Shown here one piece after another: positions 33,598 to 41,900 of a DNA stretch of 64,000 bases. The position numbers were made by a program, and so were the translations under genes. How positions within the stretch are numbered: position 1 is the first letter of the stretch; each line of letters opens with the position of its first letter. The notes under the pieces were generated by a model. The model ran no database searches, was not told where the DNA came from, and saw only the letters and a program-made list of their open reading frames with translations. This DNA is from Acidobacteriota bacterium (GTDB lineage: Bacteria > Acidobacteriota > Blastocatellia > RBC074). The stretch is from contig JACPYM010000029.1 of the NCBI GenBank assembly GCA_016196035.1, positions 124,001 through 188,000 of the forward strand. The letters are read 5' to 3'.

Positions 33598-33686
33598 AGG
33601 CTGCCAGCCTGTTGTTGCCTGGGGCAAAAAATCGCTGGCAGTCAATCCGTTCTTGCTGCCAAGTCGCAGCAGGCTGGCAGCCTGCT
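33598..33686. repeat. Two family C palindromes upstream of the TPR gene
   Basis: AGGCTGCCAGCCT (33598-33610) and the longer 33668-33686 palindrome (AGCAGGCTGGCAGCCTGCT) lie in the divergent gap before the TPR gene. They can also pair with each other, since both are near-complements. Similar palindromes are at 29948-30023 and 55330. Confidence 0.7.
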
Positions 33687-33707
33687 GTACATCTAGGAGA
33701 TTCCGCT

Positions 33708-34565
33708 ATGCGCACCCAACGTCTGTTGGCCGGTGCGGTGTTCTGTTGGTTTTCGGCGTGCCTTTCAGTCGCGGCGCAAACCGCGCCACCGGAAACCACT
33801 TCGCTGCTCGGCGTCAAACATTACGCCCAGGCTGACGAGAAAGGCGAGGTCGCCGCTGCCGAAAAGAAGCTCGCGGCCGATCCAGGCAACCTCGAATTGC
33901 TGATCGCCTTGGGCCGCGCGCAAGCCAGCGTGTGGCGCTACAACGATGCGATTGCGACCTATACGCGGGGGATCGTTGCTGCGCCGACGAACGCCATGCT
34001 CTATCGTCAGCGCGGCCATCGCTACATCTCGACGCGGCAATTTGATAAGGCGATTGCCGACCTGGAAAAAGCCACGCAACTCAAGACCGACGATTTCGAC
34101 ATCTGGTATCACCTGGGCTTGGCCTATTACCTGAAAGGCAAATTCGACAAAGCCGCGCGCGCCTATCAAAGCTGCCTGGCTGTGGCGGAAAAAAGCGGTA
34201 AGGATGATTCGATCATCGCCGTTTCGGATTGGCTTTATATGTCGTATCGCCGCCTGGGCAAGGCTGCCGACGCTGCTAAAGTGCTCGCACGCATCACGCC
34301 GCGTATGCAGGTCGTAGAGAACAAGTCGTATTACGACCGGCTGCTGTTTTACAAAGGGCTGAAGCCGGAAGCTGAGTTGGTCAATTTGGAAAAGGCGAGC
34401 GATCTGGAAATCGCGACGGTCGGCTATGGCCTGGGCAATTGGCACTTGTACAACGGCAACAAGGCCAAAGCCGCAGAGTTTTTTCGCCGCATCGTGAGTG
34501 GCAAGTATTGGCCCGCGTTTGGCTTCATCGCGGCAGAGGCCGAGCTGGCGCGTGGGAAAAAGTGA
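33708..34565 (+). CDS. Exported TPR-repeat protein
   Basis: A 285-residue protein with a signal peptide ([20 protein letters not shown], cleaved near AAQ). Tetratricopeptide repeats follow: [40 protein letters not shown], and [20 protein letters not shown], giving a periplasmic protein-interaction scaffold. The ATG at 33708 follows AGGAGA and yields the signal peptide; the longer frame from 33612 crosses a palindrome. It stands alone, divergent from cofE; function unknown. Confidence 0.87.
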   Translation: MRTQRLLAGAVFCWFSACLSVAAQTAPPETTSLLGVKHYAQADEKGEVAAAEKKLAADPGNLELLIALGRAQASVWRYNDAIATYTRGIVAAPTNAMLYRQRGHRYISTRQFDKAIADLEKATQLKTDDFDIWYHLGLAYYLKGKFDKAARAYQSCLAVAEKSGKDDSIIAVSDWLYMSYRRLGKAADAAKVLARITPRMQVVENKSYYDRLLFYKGLKPEAELVNLEKASDLEIATVGYGLGNWHLYNGNKAKAAEFFRRIVSGKYWPAFGFIAAEAELARGKK

Positions 34566-34582
34566 GTTTGGTTGATTGCGCA

Positions 34583-34615
34583 GCCAGCGGCTCAGTGCAA
34601 GCCTGAGCCGCTGGC
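34583..34615 (+). terminator. Hairpin after the TPR gene
   Basis: GCCAGCGGCTCA (34583-34594) and TGAGCCGCTGGC (34604-34615) form a perfect 12-bp stem with a 9-base loop, 17 bases after the stop codon. There is no T tract, so termination is a suggestion. Confidence 0.5.
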
Positions 34616-34635
34616 AACTCGTGATGGTCTTATTC

Positions 34636-34764
34636 AGGGCTTACGCAGAACCATTGCCACAGAGGCACCGAGTCACAGAGGAAAGGCCTGCCTGACCGGT
34701 AAACTCTCTCTCGCTCTGTGGCTCGGTGCCTCTGTGGTAAATTTCCGGCTTTTGCGTAAGCCCT
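34636..34764. repeat. Complete repeat family B element (129 bp)
   Basis: Outer arms AGGGCTTACGCA (34636-34647) and TGCGTAAGCCCT (34753-34764) are exact inverted copies. Inner arms from TTGCCACAGAGGCACCGAG (34654) and ...CTCGGTGCCTCTGTGG (ending 34737) pair with two mismatches. This is the best full-length copy. It lies between the convergent TPR and dapA genes, ending just before the dapA stop. Confidence 0.88.
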
Positions 34765-34765
34765 A

Positions 34766-35689
34766 TTATTGACTTCCCGCCTGGGTGATCGCTTTGCCCA
34801 GAATGCCAAGCTCGCTCAGTACCTGTGCCAGCTTGGCGCGATTGCCCTGTGTCATCGGCACCATTGGCAGCCGGTAGACCTCTTCGATCAGCCCCGCCAT
34901 TGCCAGCGCCGCTTTCACCGGCATCGGATTGCTTTCGATAAACAGCGTTTTGAACAGTGGCGTGAGCCGGTTGTAAAGCTTACGCGCTTCGACGTAATTG
35001 CCAGCCAAACACAAATGCGCGAGGTCGCTCGTCAGTTTGGGCGCGATGTTCGAGGCGACCGAAACGACGCCGATGCCGCCCAGCGCCGCCACCGGCAGCA
35101 CCACGCTGTCATCACCCGCGAAAAGTTTGAAATCCAGCCCGGCGGTCAGCGCGGCGACTTCGCCGATTTGCGAGATGTTGCCGGAGGCCTCTTTGATGCT
35201 GTGGATGCGCGGCAAGGAGGCCAGGCGCGCGGTCGTCGCCGGTTCCATATTCACACTCGTGCGGCCCGGCACGTTGTAGAGCATGATCGGCAGGCTCGTC
35301 GCGTCGTGGATCGCGCGGAAGTGCTGATACAAACCTTCTTGAGTAGGTTTGTTGTAATACGGTGTCACCGAAAGAATCGCGTCCGCGCCGAGCTTTTCAT
35401 AACGATGCGTCTTTTCGATGTTCTCGCGCGTGTTGTATCCGCCCGCGCCGCCCAGCACGGGCACGCGACCCGCGGCGGCTTCGATGGTGATTTGCACGAC
35501 GCGCGCTTGTTCTTCTTCGCTCAGCGTCACGCTCTCGCCGGTCGTGCCGCAGGCGATCAGGAAGTCCACGCCGTTGGCGATTTGGAATTCGACGAACCGG
35601 CGCAACGCCGCCTCGTCAATGGATTCATCCTGCTTGAAGGGCGTCACGATGGCCGTGCCGCAGCCTTTGATTTGGTTGATGGTTGCCAT
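34766..35689 (-). CDS. dapA: 4-hydroxy-tetrahydrodipicolinate synthase
   Basis: First committed step of lysine/diaminopimelate synthesis: condenses pyruvate with aspartate semialdehyde. The 307-residue TIM barrel shows GTAIVTPFKQDESID, ACGTTGESVTLSEEE (substrate-binding TT), ILSVTPYYNKPTQEGLYQHF (catalytic Tyr), LYNVPGRTS and HSIKEASGNI with the Schiff-base lysine. Last gene of the riboswitch-controlled operon after dapB, but separated by the 163-bp family A palindrome, which may modulate readthrough or give an internal promoter. Confidence 0.97.
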   Translation of the reverse strand: MATINQIKGCGTAIVTPFKQDESIDEAALRRFVEFQIANGVDFLIACGTTGESVTLSEEEQARVVQITIEAAAGRVPVLGGAGGYNTRENIEKTHRYEKLGADAILSVTPYYNKPTQEGLYQHFRAIHDATSLPIMLYNVPGRTSVNMEPATTARLASLPRIHSIKEASGNISQIGEVAALTAGLDFKLFAGDDSVVLPVAALGGIGVVSVASNIAPKLTSDLAHLCLAGNYVEARKLYNRLTPLFKTLFIESNPMPVKAALAMAGLIEEVYRLPMVPMTQGNRAKLAQVLSELGILGKAITQAGSQ

Positions 35690-35701
35690 AAGTTCCTCTT
35701 T

Positions 35702-35864
35702 ACGGTACCGCGCGCGTGAGCAAGCGGTGACTTGGCGATTGCCAAATAGGGTGACTTGGCGATTGCCAAATAGGGTGATTTGGCGATTGCCAAATAGGGT
35801 GACTTGGCAATTACCAAATCATATTGATGCGTCAGGCCCCGCTTGCTCACGCGCGCGGTACCGT
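35702..35864. repeat. Family A palindrome with four internal 24-bp tandem repeats
   Basis: Outer arms 35702-35727 and 35839-35864 are perfect 26-bp inverted copies sharing GTACCGCGCGCGTGAGC with 24458-24546. Inside are four tandem 24-bp units (35727-35822), each containing the near-palindrome TTGGCGATTGCCAA; the fourth is diverged. It fills the gap between dapB and dapA. It is not a CRISPR array, since there are no spacers. Copy number of the units may vary between strains. Confidence 0.9.
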
Positions 35865-35870
35865 TTTTGA

Positions 35871-36575
35871 CTACTCTGCAAATAACAATTCGGGAAATTC
35901 GTAAAAGCCTGTCTTGCCCGCCAGCAATTCCGCCGCCAGCACCGCACCGGTGGCGAAGCCCGCGCGCGAGCGCGCAACGTGCGTGAGCGTGACCGTATCG
36001 GCTTCGCTGTCGAACCCGACTTCGTGCGTGCCGGGAATGTGTCCGGCCCGCAGGACACTGATGCCAGTGGGAAAGTCGGGCGTGCGCTCGCCGTAACTGG
36101 CGCGCATCTCTTTGGCGAGCGACAGCGCCGTGCCCGATGGTGCATCCTTTTTGAATTTGTGGTGCGCCTCAAACAAGAACGGGTCATATTCGGTGTAGCG
36201 CGCAAACAGCACCGACGCATCGCGCACGAGCTTAAAGAATAAATTCATGCCGATGGAAAAGTTGCTGCCATAAACCAACGCGGCGTTGTGCGCGGCGACG
36301 AGTTGTTTGACTTCGTCGAGATGCGCGAGCCAGCCCGTCGTGCCGACGACCGTGGGAACCCGCAACGCAACGAGGCGGCGAATGTTGATGAGCGCCGTGG
36401 CGGGCATGGTGAATTCGATGGCGGCGTCAACGCCCGCGAGCGCCTCGGCGGTGAGGCCCGCGCCGTCCACGTTGTTATCAATGTCGAAGCGCGCGACGAC
36501 CGTGTGGCCGCGCTGTTGCGCAATGCCTTCGATCATTTTGCCCATCTTGCCGTAACCGACGAGTGCGATATTCAT
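35871..36575 (-). CDS. dapB: 4-hydroxy-tetrahydrodipicolinate reductase
   Basis: Reduces the DapA product with NAD(P)H in lysine/diaminopimelate synthesis. The 234-residue protein has the nucleotide-binding start MNIALVGYGKMGKMIEGIA, the TTGW segment (VPTVVGTTGWLAHLDE), SNFSIGMNLFFKLV, and the catalytic FEAHHKFKKDAPSGTALSLA. It is shorter than typical enzymes (about 240-270), by small loops only. The ATG at 36575 overlaps the preceding GNAT stop by four bases. Confidence 0.95.
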   Translation of the reverse strand: MNIALVGYGKMGKMIEGIAQQRGHTVVARFDIDNNVDGAGLTAEALAGVDAAIEFTMPATALINIRRLVALRVPTVVGTTGWLAHLDEVKQLVAAHNAALVYGSNFSIGMNLFFKLVRDASVLFARYTEYDPFLFEAHHKFKKDAPSGTALSLAKEMRASYGERTPDFPTGISVLRAGHIPGTHEVGFDSEADTVTLTHVARSRAGFATGAVLAAELLAGKTGFYEFPELLFAE

Positions 36576-37072
36576 GAGAGATTCAGTTCGTATTCGTGAT
36601 TGGTGCGCCAACCGCCGCGCAGCGGAAAATCCATTTCGGCAGCGCCGGTGAAAATGAACCCGGCTTTTTCCAGGATGCGGGCCGACGCTTTGTTTTCGGG
36701 GAAAACACCCGCCAACAATTTTCGCGCCTTCAGCGAACGCGCCAGCGCGATCACCAATTGCACGGCGGCGGAAGCATAGCCGTTGCCCGCGTATTTGCGC
36801 CCCACCCAATAACCGATTTCAAACGTTTGCCTGACTTGTTCGACCAACCCGATGGCGCCGACAAATTCATCCTCGGGCTGGCGCAAGATGGCGAACATGT
36901 GCGGGTGCCAGTCCAGCCGTTGCGCAAGCCATTCGCGCGCCGCCGCTTCGGTGCAGGGGTAGGGGATGCTCCCCGTGGTTTTGATACTCTCCCAATCAGC
37001 ACCGAGCAAGCGCGCGTAATGCGCAGCGTCTGCCAAGCTGAGCGGGCGTAATCTGACGAGTGTTGCTTGCAT
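36572..37072 (-). CDS. GNAT acetyltransferase inside the lysine operon (RimJ-like)
   Basis: A 166-residue acetyltransferase of the RimJ/RimL type: VRLRPLSLADAAHYARLLG, EFVGAIGLVEQ, EIGYWVGRKYAGNGYASAAV (acetyl-CoA loop) and GVFPENKASARILEKAGF. It starts four bases after the lysC stop and overlaps dapB by four bases, so it is embedded between two lysine-pathway genes and must be cotranscribed with them. Its substrate is unknown. An acylated intermediate is one idea, since some bacteria use acetylated DAP-pathway intermediates, but the standard enzyme for that (DapH) has a different fold. Confidence 0.9.
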   Translation of the reverse strand: MQATLVRLRPLSLADAAHYARLLGADWESIKTTGSIPYPCTEAAAREWLAQRLDWHPHMFAILRQPEDEFVGAIGLVEQVRQTFEIGYWVGRKYAGNGYASAAVQLVIALARSLKARKLLAGVFPENKASARILEKAGFIFTGAAEMDFPLRGGWRTNHEYELNLS

Positions 37073-37076
37073 ACTT

Positions 37077-38477
37077 TCAGCCTGCCGCTTGCGCGCGCGC
37101 CGGGGCTTCAAACGTCGCTTCATCGAGCGTGCTGAAAAACTCCCGGTGCAAGACCTTGACGGCTTTCTCGACTTCGTTGTCGGCGACGATGAAGCTGACG
37201 TTGATGGCCGACGCGCCGTGCGAAATCATCGAAACGTTGACTTCGGCAATGCTTGAAAAAATCCGCGCGGCCACGCCCGGTGTGTATTTCAACTGTTCGC
37301 CGACCACGCAAATCAACGCCTGATTGCGTTCGACCTCGACTTCGCCAAATTCATTTAAGTCAGCAATCACAGCATCCAGATGGCGCGTGTCGTCGAGCGT
37401 CATCGAAACGCTGACCTCTGACGTCGCCACCATATCCACGGGCGTCTCGTGGTTGTCGAAGATGGCGAACAGCCGCGCCAGAAAGCCGTGCGCCATCAGC
37501 ATACGGTCGGAAGTCACGTTGACAATGGTGATGCCACGCTTGAACGCAATCGCTTTGACCAAGGCGCTGGCCGCCGCCGCCTTGCGCACAATGGCCGTGC
37601 CCGCAGCTTCGGGACGGCGCGAGTTGCAGACGAAGACCGGAATGTCCTCGGCCATCGCCGGCAACAGCGTCGAAGGGTGCAAGACCTTCGCGCCGAAGTA
37701 GGCCAATTCGGAAGCCTCGGCAAACGAGATGGTTTTGACTTTGGCGGCCTCGGCGACAATGCGCGGGTCGGTCGTCATAATGCCATCCACATCCGTCCAG
37801 ATTTGAATCTCTTCGGCAGCGAGCGCCGCGCCGATGATCGAAGCCGAAAAATCCGATCCGCCGCGCCCGATGGTCGTCGTGACACCTTGCGCTGTCGAAC
37901 CGATGAAACCTTGCGTCACGGGCACACCGCCCTCGGCCAGCACGGGCACAAAGCCGCTTTTCAAACGCGGATTGGCCGCGTCGAATTGTACGGCGGCGCG
38001 CGTGAAATCGTCGTTGGTGCGCATCAATGGGCGCACGTCCACGCGCTGTCCGTTGACGCCCGCCGCGCGAAACGCCGCCGCCACGATGTGCGACGACAGC
38101 AATTCACCGCTGGCCGACACCGCGTCAGACAAGCGCGGTGTAATTGCGCCAGCCCCTTGAATCTCAGCCAGCGCGGCTTTGACTTCGTCGAATTGGCGGA
38201 TGAGCGCAGCGCGCAATTCTTCGCGTTCGTCGGGCAGCGCCAACTCATCGGCGGTTTTGAAATGATGCGCAGCCAACGGCTCGACGCGCGCATACGCAGC
38301 CGTCAAATCGTTCGCCGCCGCTAGCCGTGCGGCTTCGAGCAAGCCATTCGTCGTCTTGCCCATCGCCGAGACGACCACGATGGGCTGGCGTCGCAAACGC
38401 GGGGTAACGATGGAAACAAGGCGGCGCATGGCGGTCGCGTCTTCGACCGAAGTGCCACCAAACTTCATCACGATCAT
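37077..38477 (-). CDS. lysC: Aspartate kinase, lysine-sensitive class III-like
   Basis: Phosphorylates aspartate, the entry to the lysine, threonine and methionine family. The 466-residue product has VMKFGGTSVEDATAMRR (ATP/aspartate-binding KFGGTS), TTTIGRGGSDFSASIIGAAL and VLHPSTLLPA, then two C-terminal ACT domains (VDMVATSEVSVSMTLDD; VNVSMISHGASAINVSFIV) for feedback control. The length and architecture fit monofunctional class III enzymes. Upstream on the same strand are a promoter, lysine riboswitch, terminator and an extra hairpin, so transcription is expected to fall when lysine is abundant. TTGGAGTT acts as ribosome binding site. Confidence 0.97.
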   Translation of the reverse strand: MIVMKFGGTSVEDATAMRRLVSIVTPRLRRQPIVVVSAMGKTTNGLLEAARLAAANDLTAAYARVEPLAAHHFKTADELALPDEREELRAALIRQFDEVKAALAEIQGAGAITPRLSDAVSASGELLSSHIVAAAFRAAGVNGQRVDVRPLMRTNDDFTRAAVQFDAANPRLKSGFVPVLAEGGVPVTQGFIGSTAQGVTTTIGRGGSDFSASIIGAALAAEEIQIWTDVDGIMTTDPRIVAEAAKVKTISFAEASELAYFGAKVLHPSTLLPAMAEDIPVFVCNSRRPEAAGTAIVRKAAAASALVKAIAFKRGITIVNVTSDRMLMAHGFLARLFAIFDNHETPVDMVATSEVSVSMTLDDTRHLDAVIADLNEFGEVEVERNQALICVVGEQLKYTPGVAARIFSSIAEVNVSMISHGASAINVSFIVADNEVEKAVKVLHREFFSTLDEATFEAPARAQAAG

Positions 38478-38498
38478 AAAAGCTGTTGAACTCCAATC

Positions 38499-38532
38499 CT
38501 GGGAGCGCAGGCGTCCCCGCCTGCGCTCCCAG
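38499..38532 (-). promoter_or_regulatory. Strong hairpin between riboswitch terminator and lysC start
   Basis: CTGGGAGCGCAGGCG (38499-38513) and its exact complement (38518-38532) give a 15-bp stem with a 4-base loop. It stands between the terminator and the lysC ribosome binding site. It may protect the read-through mRNA from exonucleases or be an unrelated extragenic palindrome. Confidence 0.6.
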
Positions 38533-38540
38533 GGGAAAAT

Positions 38541-38580
38541 GAAAAAGGGTTAGCTCGCGCGTGGGCGCTGGCTAACCCTC
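38541..38580 (-). terminator. Intrinsic terminator, expression platform of the lysine riboswitch
   Basis: Read on the minus strand, AGGGTTAGC (38579-38571) pairs perfectly with GCTAACCCT (38554-38546), followed directly by TTTTTC (to 38541). It lies 45 bases or more after the riboswitch aptamer and before lysC, the expected place for a lysine-dependent off switch. Confidence 0.88.
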
Positions 38581-38624
38581 TGTCTTTGCCTCTGCTGCAA
38601 TGTGCAGTGAGGCCGAAACCGTCG

Positions 38625-38806
38625 GATTGCCGAGAGCGCGCCAGCGCGATGCTGCTGACAGTCTCAGGGATTTAGCCCTGACAACCAGCCGGTGTGGGCG
38701 GCGAAGATGCCACACCTGCTTCGGCGGCTTGCCCCTTTCGCTCATCGTCCCGGAACCTTCGCGTTCTCGGATGAGTTACTCTTGAAAGCCGCGCCTCTAC
38801 TCGTTT
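38625..38806 (-). ncRNA. Lysine riboswitch (L-box)
   Basis: Minus-strand sequence matches the lysine aptamer block by block: AGAGGCGC (38798-38791), then TTTCAAGAGTAACTC; GAAAGGGGCAAGC (from 38739), CGCCGAAGCAGG (from 38726), then CTGGTTGTCAGGGC and GACTGTC (38663-38657). These are the segments conserved around the five-way junction. The gene controlled, lysC, and the downstream terminator fit. Boundaries are approximate, since the first helix (P1) pairs only loosely in this reading. Confidence 0.93.
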
Positions 38807-38840
38807 GCAAATCAAAAGATCAGTGCGTAAAAACGGGCGC

Positions 38841-38870
38841 ATTGTGCCGGATGCGTTCTGAACGTGTCAA
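38841..38870 (-). promoter_or_regulatory. Sigma-70-like promoter of the lysine operon
   Basis: On the minus strand, TTGACA (38870-38865) and CACAAT (38846-38841) are separated by 18 bases, placing a start about 25-30 bases before the riboswitch aptamer. The -35 box is perfect, the -10 box moderate. A GGGCGC/GCGCCC pair flanks it and may serve as terminator for the kinase gene upstream. Confidence 0.55.
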
Positions 38871-38956
38871 GCAAGTGGTTCAAGCTAGGCGCCCGTTGTC
38901 GTTTTGCGTGCGGGCTTACGCACGCGTAGCGCAACCTGCTCCGCATCCCACCCGCT

Positions 38957-41900
38957 TTACCCGCTACCAGCCGGGTATTGCAGTTCCGCCAACAACGTCT
39001 TTGCCTCCCGCAAATCCGCCGTGGCAAAGCCTTCGGTGAACCAGCCGTAAATCTCCGCGAGCATCTGCCGCGCTTCAGCAATCTTGCCTTGTCGCTGCCA
39101 CAAGTGCGCGAGGCTCGTGGCGGCGCGCAGTTCCCACGCTTTCGCGCTTTGTCGCCGAGCGATTTCGAGGGCCTGGTGATAACAGCCTTCCGCCTCCGCC
39201 TGGCTTGCCTCTGCATGGTCGGCGGTGGCCTGCCGCAGCAACTCGCCTTTGATGCGCCAGAGTTCTGCTTCAACAACACGCTCTCCGGTGCGCTCGACTA
39301 GCGCCAATGCTTCTGCGATGGTCGCAAGCCCTTCCGCGCAGTGGCCTGCCAGCCCGAACACTTCGCCCAGTCTTGCGAGTAACCCGGTCATCCCCAGCAT
39401 TACGCCTTTGGCACGCAGGGATGCAAACGCCTGTTTCACCTGCTCAAGCGCTGTTTCGGTCGGTTCCTGATACGCCAGATTCAGGGCATTAAAGGCAGCG
39501 GCATAATTGAGCAAGTCTCCCAGGGCGTATTCCTTGGCGAGCGTCAACACTTTCTCATACTCTTTCTGACTGGATTGCCAATCCCGAAGAAAGGCAAGAA
39601 TTTGTCCTGTCGCAAAATGAGCGCCCCCCAGACTGAAGGGATGAGAGGTTTGCTCGGCCAGCGTGACAGCTTCCCGCGCCAGCGCCAAGGCTCTGTCCGC
39701 ATAGCCAAGCGTCCACAGACAGTAGCTATGATGACGGCGTGTTGTAATTCCCACGTTCTCGTTAGAGATGGAAAGATAAGCCTCGTGGTATTCCCGGCGA
39801 TCCAGGGCGAGCGCGCGTTCAAATTGTTGTTGGGCAGAGACAAGGTCTCCTTGATAAAAGCGGGCAACCCAGGACGCAGCGGCTCTAACCAGCAGCATCG
39901 GGTCCTGGGCTTGCTCGGCCAGTTGCAGCATTTGCTCACCCAGCCCCTGTGCCGTTTCATATTCGGCTCGGATAAAGTGATAGCTCGCCACGCCACCCAG
40001 AGCAGCGAAGAGCCGGGGATCATTACCCATCTGCTCACACAGTTGCCGTGCCCGATTGAAGGCTGCGCCGGCCTCCGGCGCAGCCCAACTCAGGGCGGAC
40101 TGCAACGAGAAGCCCAGCATCAATTGCAGGCCCAGTTCTCGCCCGTCGCGCTCCGGCGTTTCCGGCAATTTGCACACCGCTGCCAGCCCGCGCCCGGCAA
40201 GCTGCACCGCTTCCCGATGCGCATTGATCTGCGCCGCATTGCGCGCCGCCTGCAAAAAGGCATCCGCCGCCCGCGCCGAGTCCCGCGCCGCTTCCCACAG
40301 CAGCGCCAGTTCATTCGCCACGCTCGCGCTGCGCGCGCCGTAACAAGCTTCTAGGGCCAGGGCCACGTCGCGGCTGAGCGTGGCCCTGCGCGTGGCCCGC
40401 AAACTGGCATAGAGCGCGTTCTGATACAGCACGTGCACGAAGCGATACTTGAGCGTCAGCGTGCCATTCGGAAACTCCGCTTCACTCACCAGCTTCACAA
40501 ACGCAAACACCCGTTCCAGCTTTTCCAGTTGTTCTTCGATTTCGTCCGCGTCGAGGTTCAGCACCTGCGCCAAGATTGCCGAATCGAACTCGTAGCCCTG
40601 CACGCTCGCGGCAGTCAGCAGCTTGCGGTCGTCTTCACTGAGCTGCGCGAGCTTGCGTTCGATCATCCCGCGCACCGATTCCGGCAACGCGCGTTCGATG
40701 TCGGGCAAGGCTTCCGCCAGCGTCCACGTCGCGGGGGCTTCCGTCAACGACACCGTAGCAAAGGCTTCCGTCTGTTCGGTCTCAGGCGGCAACAGACTGA
40801 AGTCCGTTCTACGAATCACGTTGCGGTCGCGCAGGTAACGCACCAGGTCCGCCATAAACAATGGACTACCTTCCGTCTTCGCGTGAATCAGTTGGGGAAA
40901 CTCTGGCGGGAAGCGATGACCGGGGAATTCCAACGCCAGGTATTCGGCAATCTCCGCTGCGTTCAAAAACTCCAGCAACAATTCCCGGCACACGCCGCGC
41001 GCCTGCAAATCCGGCTTGATCTGCAAGAAAGGATGTTTCGCCAACAGCATGTCCGAAGGCCGATAGGTCACGACGATCAGCACGCGCAGCGCCTCGAACT
41101 TACCCGCCAAAAAGCTGAGCAGATCAATCGTCGAAACGTCCGCCCAATGCAGATCGTCAAAGAACAAGACCAGCGGGCGCCGTTCGGCGACGGCTTGCAG
41201 GAAGTTGGCAAGCTCGCGCTTCATCCGTTCCTGCGAAGCGGCTTTGACTTCGGCCAGCAGCTTCGCATCGGACAAATCCTCCGCAGACAGCGGCGCAACC
41301 TGTGCGTACCACGTGGCCGCAATACGCCTCATCAGTTGAGCGGCGCTGCCCAGCACTTCGTCACCCGGTTTCATGGTGCGCGCCAGTGAGTGCGTGTCAT
41401 CCAGGCGTAGCAGGGCTTCGAGCGCTTCCAGCAGCGGCAGGTAAGCCTCCGTGCCAGCCAGCCGTTCCGAACAACGTCCGCGCGCAATCGTGCCTTGCTC
41501 TGCGGCGGCCAGTTCAGCGAGGAAATCTTCGACCAGCGTCGTCTTGCCGATGCCCGGTTCGCCCGCCACACACAACAGCGCGCCGCGCCCGGCCTGCGCT
41601 GCGTTGAAAGCCGCGCGCAGTTCCGCCCGTTCCGGTTCGCGCCCGACGGTGTGACGGAGCGCGCGCGTGGCAGGAATCGCCGGGGGCAGCGTAGAGGCGG
41701 CGCCATGTCGCTCCATTGCCTGCAACGCCTGCGCGATTTCGCTGGCCGCCGGGCGCGCCTCGGCCTGTTTCGCCAGCATCCGCAAAATCAAAGCATTGAG
41801 CGCAGCGGGCAGTTCCGGATTCAACTGTGTGGGCGCGACCGGCGTTGCGGTCGTGATTTGTTGCAGTGTGCTGAGCAGTGTTGCCGCATGGAACGGATGG

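Noticed and set aside
34769-35719. 316-codon plus-strand frame
   Set aside because: Exact antisense of dapA.
35727-35822. Four 24-bp repeats considered as a CRISPR array
   Set aside because: Units are directly adjacent without spacers and lie inside a palindrome; no cas genes are near.
37449-38324. 291-codon plus-strand frame
   Set aside because: Antisense of lysC.
40433-41389. 318-codon plus-strand frame
   Set aside because: Antisense of the kinase-AAA-TPR gene.
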